64,000 bases of DNA, taken from Crotophaga sulcirostris (taxonomy: Eukaryota; Chordata; Aves; Cuculiformes; Crotophagidae). The stretch's first letter is position 1; each line of letters starts with the position of its first letter. The notes below the pieces were generated by a model, which had not been told where the DNA came from, ran no database searches, and saw only the letters and a program-made list of their open reading frames with translations. Positions 63,310 to 64,000 of the stretch are shown piece by piece. Where the stretch lies: assembly GCA_013397455.1 (NCBI GenBank), contig VYZB01000524.1, positions 62,001 to 126,000 on the forward strand, in the 5' to 3' direction. A program made the translations under genes and the position numbers.

Positions 63310-63352
<43 letters not shown>
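63252..63352. repeat. Two poly-C tracts of about 38 and 42 nt
   Basis: C runs at 63252-63289 and 63311-63352 are separated by 21 bp (ttgtggtggttaggcctaag + a). They lie 323 bp upstream of the 66-nt exon and abut a CR1 remnant. Tract lengths in an assembly may be inaccurate. Confidence 0.9.
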
Positions 63353-63675
63353 AGTTTCGCTCATCACCTGCTGGGTGAATCCTGAGTTATTTCTGCCTTT
63401 TTCTCATGGCAGAGACCCTGATAGCATGAGGCCCTTCAGAGTGAGGGGATGGGTGCACCCTGTGCCACCCCTTGCAGGGGCACTCAATTATCTGCCTCTG
63501 CTGCCCAGTCGCCCATCCGAATGTGTGCTAACCAGTACTAACACCTTGTCAGCCATCCCAGCCTGCACTGCCCAGCAGCCCCTGCCCTTCTCCTCCTCCC
63601 CACTGTAGCTAAGCCCACTCTTCTCTGCTCAAAATAGATATTTTGTTCACTACTTTCTTACCTTAATTTCCCCAG

Positions 63676-63741
63676 GAACAACGAAAGCACCACAAGTCTT
63701 ACCAGCCTCAGAAACTAAAATAGTTGTTATGGAAGAAGAGT
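63676..63741 (+). CDS. NRG2: Candidate NRG2 spacer or cassette exon between the Ig and EGF domains
   Basis: This 66-nt segment has a good acceptor (ccttaatttccccag) and a near-perfect donor (gagt|gtaagt). It enters and leaves in phase 1, so it adds exactly 22 codons and can be included or skipped without a frameshift. Joined to the previous exon it reads G-TTKAPQVLPASETKIVVMEEE, with no stop. It has no Cys and no N-glycosylation sequon; it is rich in Thr, Pro and Ser at first, then hydrophobic-acidic. It lies where NRG1 has its alternatively spliced spacer between Ig and EGF domains. I do not recall this peptide in mammalian NRG2, whose Ig half is followed directly by a short Thr/Ser linker and the EGF domain. 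It may be a cassette exon in birds, an ancestral one lost in mammals, or a cryptic exon. Transcript support is needed. Confidence 0.65.
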
Positions 63742-64000
63742 GTAAGTACCTCTCCCTCCACTCCTCCTGCATAGCTTCTTTCCCTTTATATTTATTTTGG
63801 CTTTGTGAGACATTTTGCATAAATGCTTTATTGCTTCCTGGAATCTTCTTTAATCATGACTTCTCTTTGAATTCTGGCAAAGCCATTGATCTTTCCCTAG
63901 ATCTTCCAAAAAATATGATTTATATTGCTGGTATCTGTCTTGGAGAGGGAGAGGTTGGTAACTATTGCAATGGTAACTTGAAGAACGTACAACTTATAAC
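63742..64000 (+). other. NRG2: Start of the next NRG2 intron, cut by the window edge
   Basis: It begins with the consensus donor gtaagt. No acceptor or EGF-like exon is seen before the end of the window. Confidence 0.6.

Larger units (their letters stand above)
59652..63675 (+). other. NRG2: NRG2 intron (about 4.0 kb) after the Ig domain
   Basis: A phase-1 intron with donor gtaagt. It contains two CR1 copies on the minus strand (60543-60843, 63031-63236) and two poly-C tracts at 63252-63352. The remaining sequence is unremarkable. If the 66-nt exon is skipped, the intron continues past the right edge of the window. Confidence 0.8.

Noticed and set aside
1..64000. Prokaryotic or phage features, CRISPR arrays, tRNA or rRNA genes
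   Set aside because: No regularly spaced direct repeats, no operon-like gene order and no RNA gene signatures were seen; the window is vertebrate intronic DNA.

Overview
The window is bird genomic DNA. It carries part of one vertebrate gene, neuregulin 2 (NRG2), on the + strand, embedded in about 62 kb of intron and flanking DNA full of bird retrotransposons. The case for a bird rests on about 26 fragments of CR1 LINEs, about 12% of the window by my own boundaries. Many end in the bird-type ATTCTATG octamer, and there are LTRs of a common bird endogenous retrovirus type. The abundance and variety of CR1 would suit a CR1-rich lineage such as woodpeckers and relatives, but that is only a guess.

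Gene layout: 1-15827 is upstream of (or within the long first intron before) a short first coding exon at 15828-15915. This encodes a lysine-rich, signal-peptide-less N-terminus like that of the short NRG2 (don-1-type) isoform. Intron 1 (about 30.2 kb) leads to exon 46136-46307, the first half of the Ig-like domain. Intron 2 (about 13.2 kb) leads to 59533-59651, the second half of that domain. Intron 3 (about 4.0 kb) leads to a 66-nt exon-like segment at 63676-63741 with excellent splice signals and the right phase, between the Ig exons and the EGF exon expected beyond the window. All four segments join in one open frame with phases 1, 2, 1, 1. The gene continues past the right edge; the EGF-like, transmembrane and cytoplasmic exons are not here, nor is the large first exon of the long NRG2 isoform.

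Repeats: CR1 copies occur in both orientations and fall into three groups. One ends in ATTCTATG octamers (or lies in the same family body), a second ends in ATACTGTG octamers, and two are older and diverged. One LTR is interrupted by a second, oppositely oriented LTR (7091-8340). Other structure includes a near-perfect 50-bp inverted repeat at 26157-26272, two poly-C tracts of about 40 nt at 63252-63352, a 23-bp x3 minisatellite, T-rich tracts, and AT-rich non-repetitive stretches that may be conserved regulatory elements.

Most open reading frames in the window are chance ORFs or CR1 coding remnants. No other protein-coding gene, tRNA, rRNA or CRISPR array is supported.
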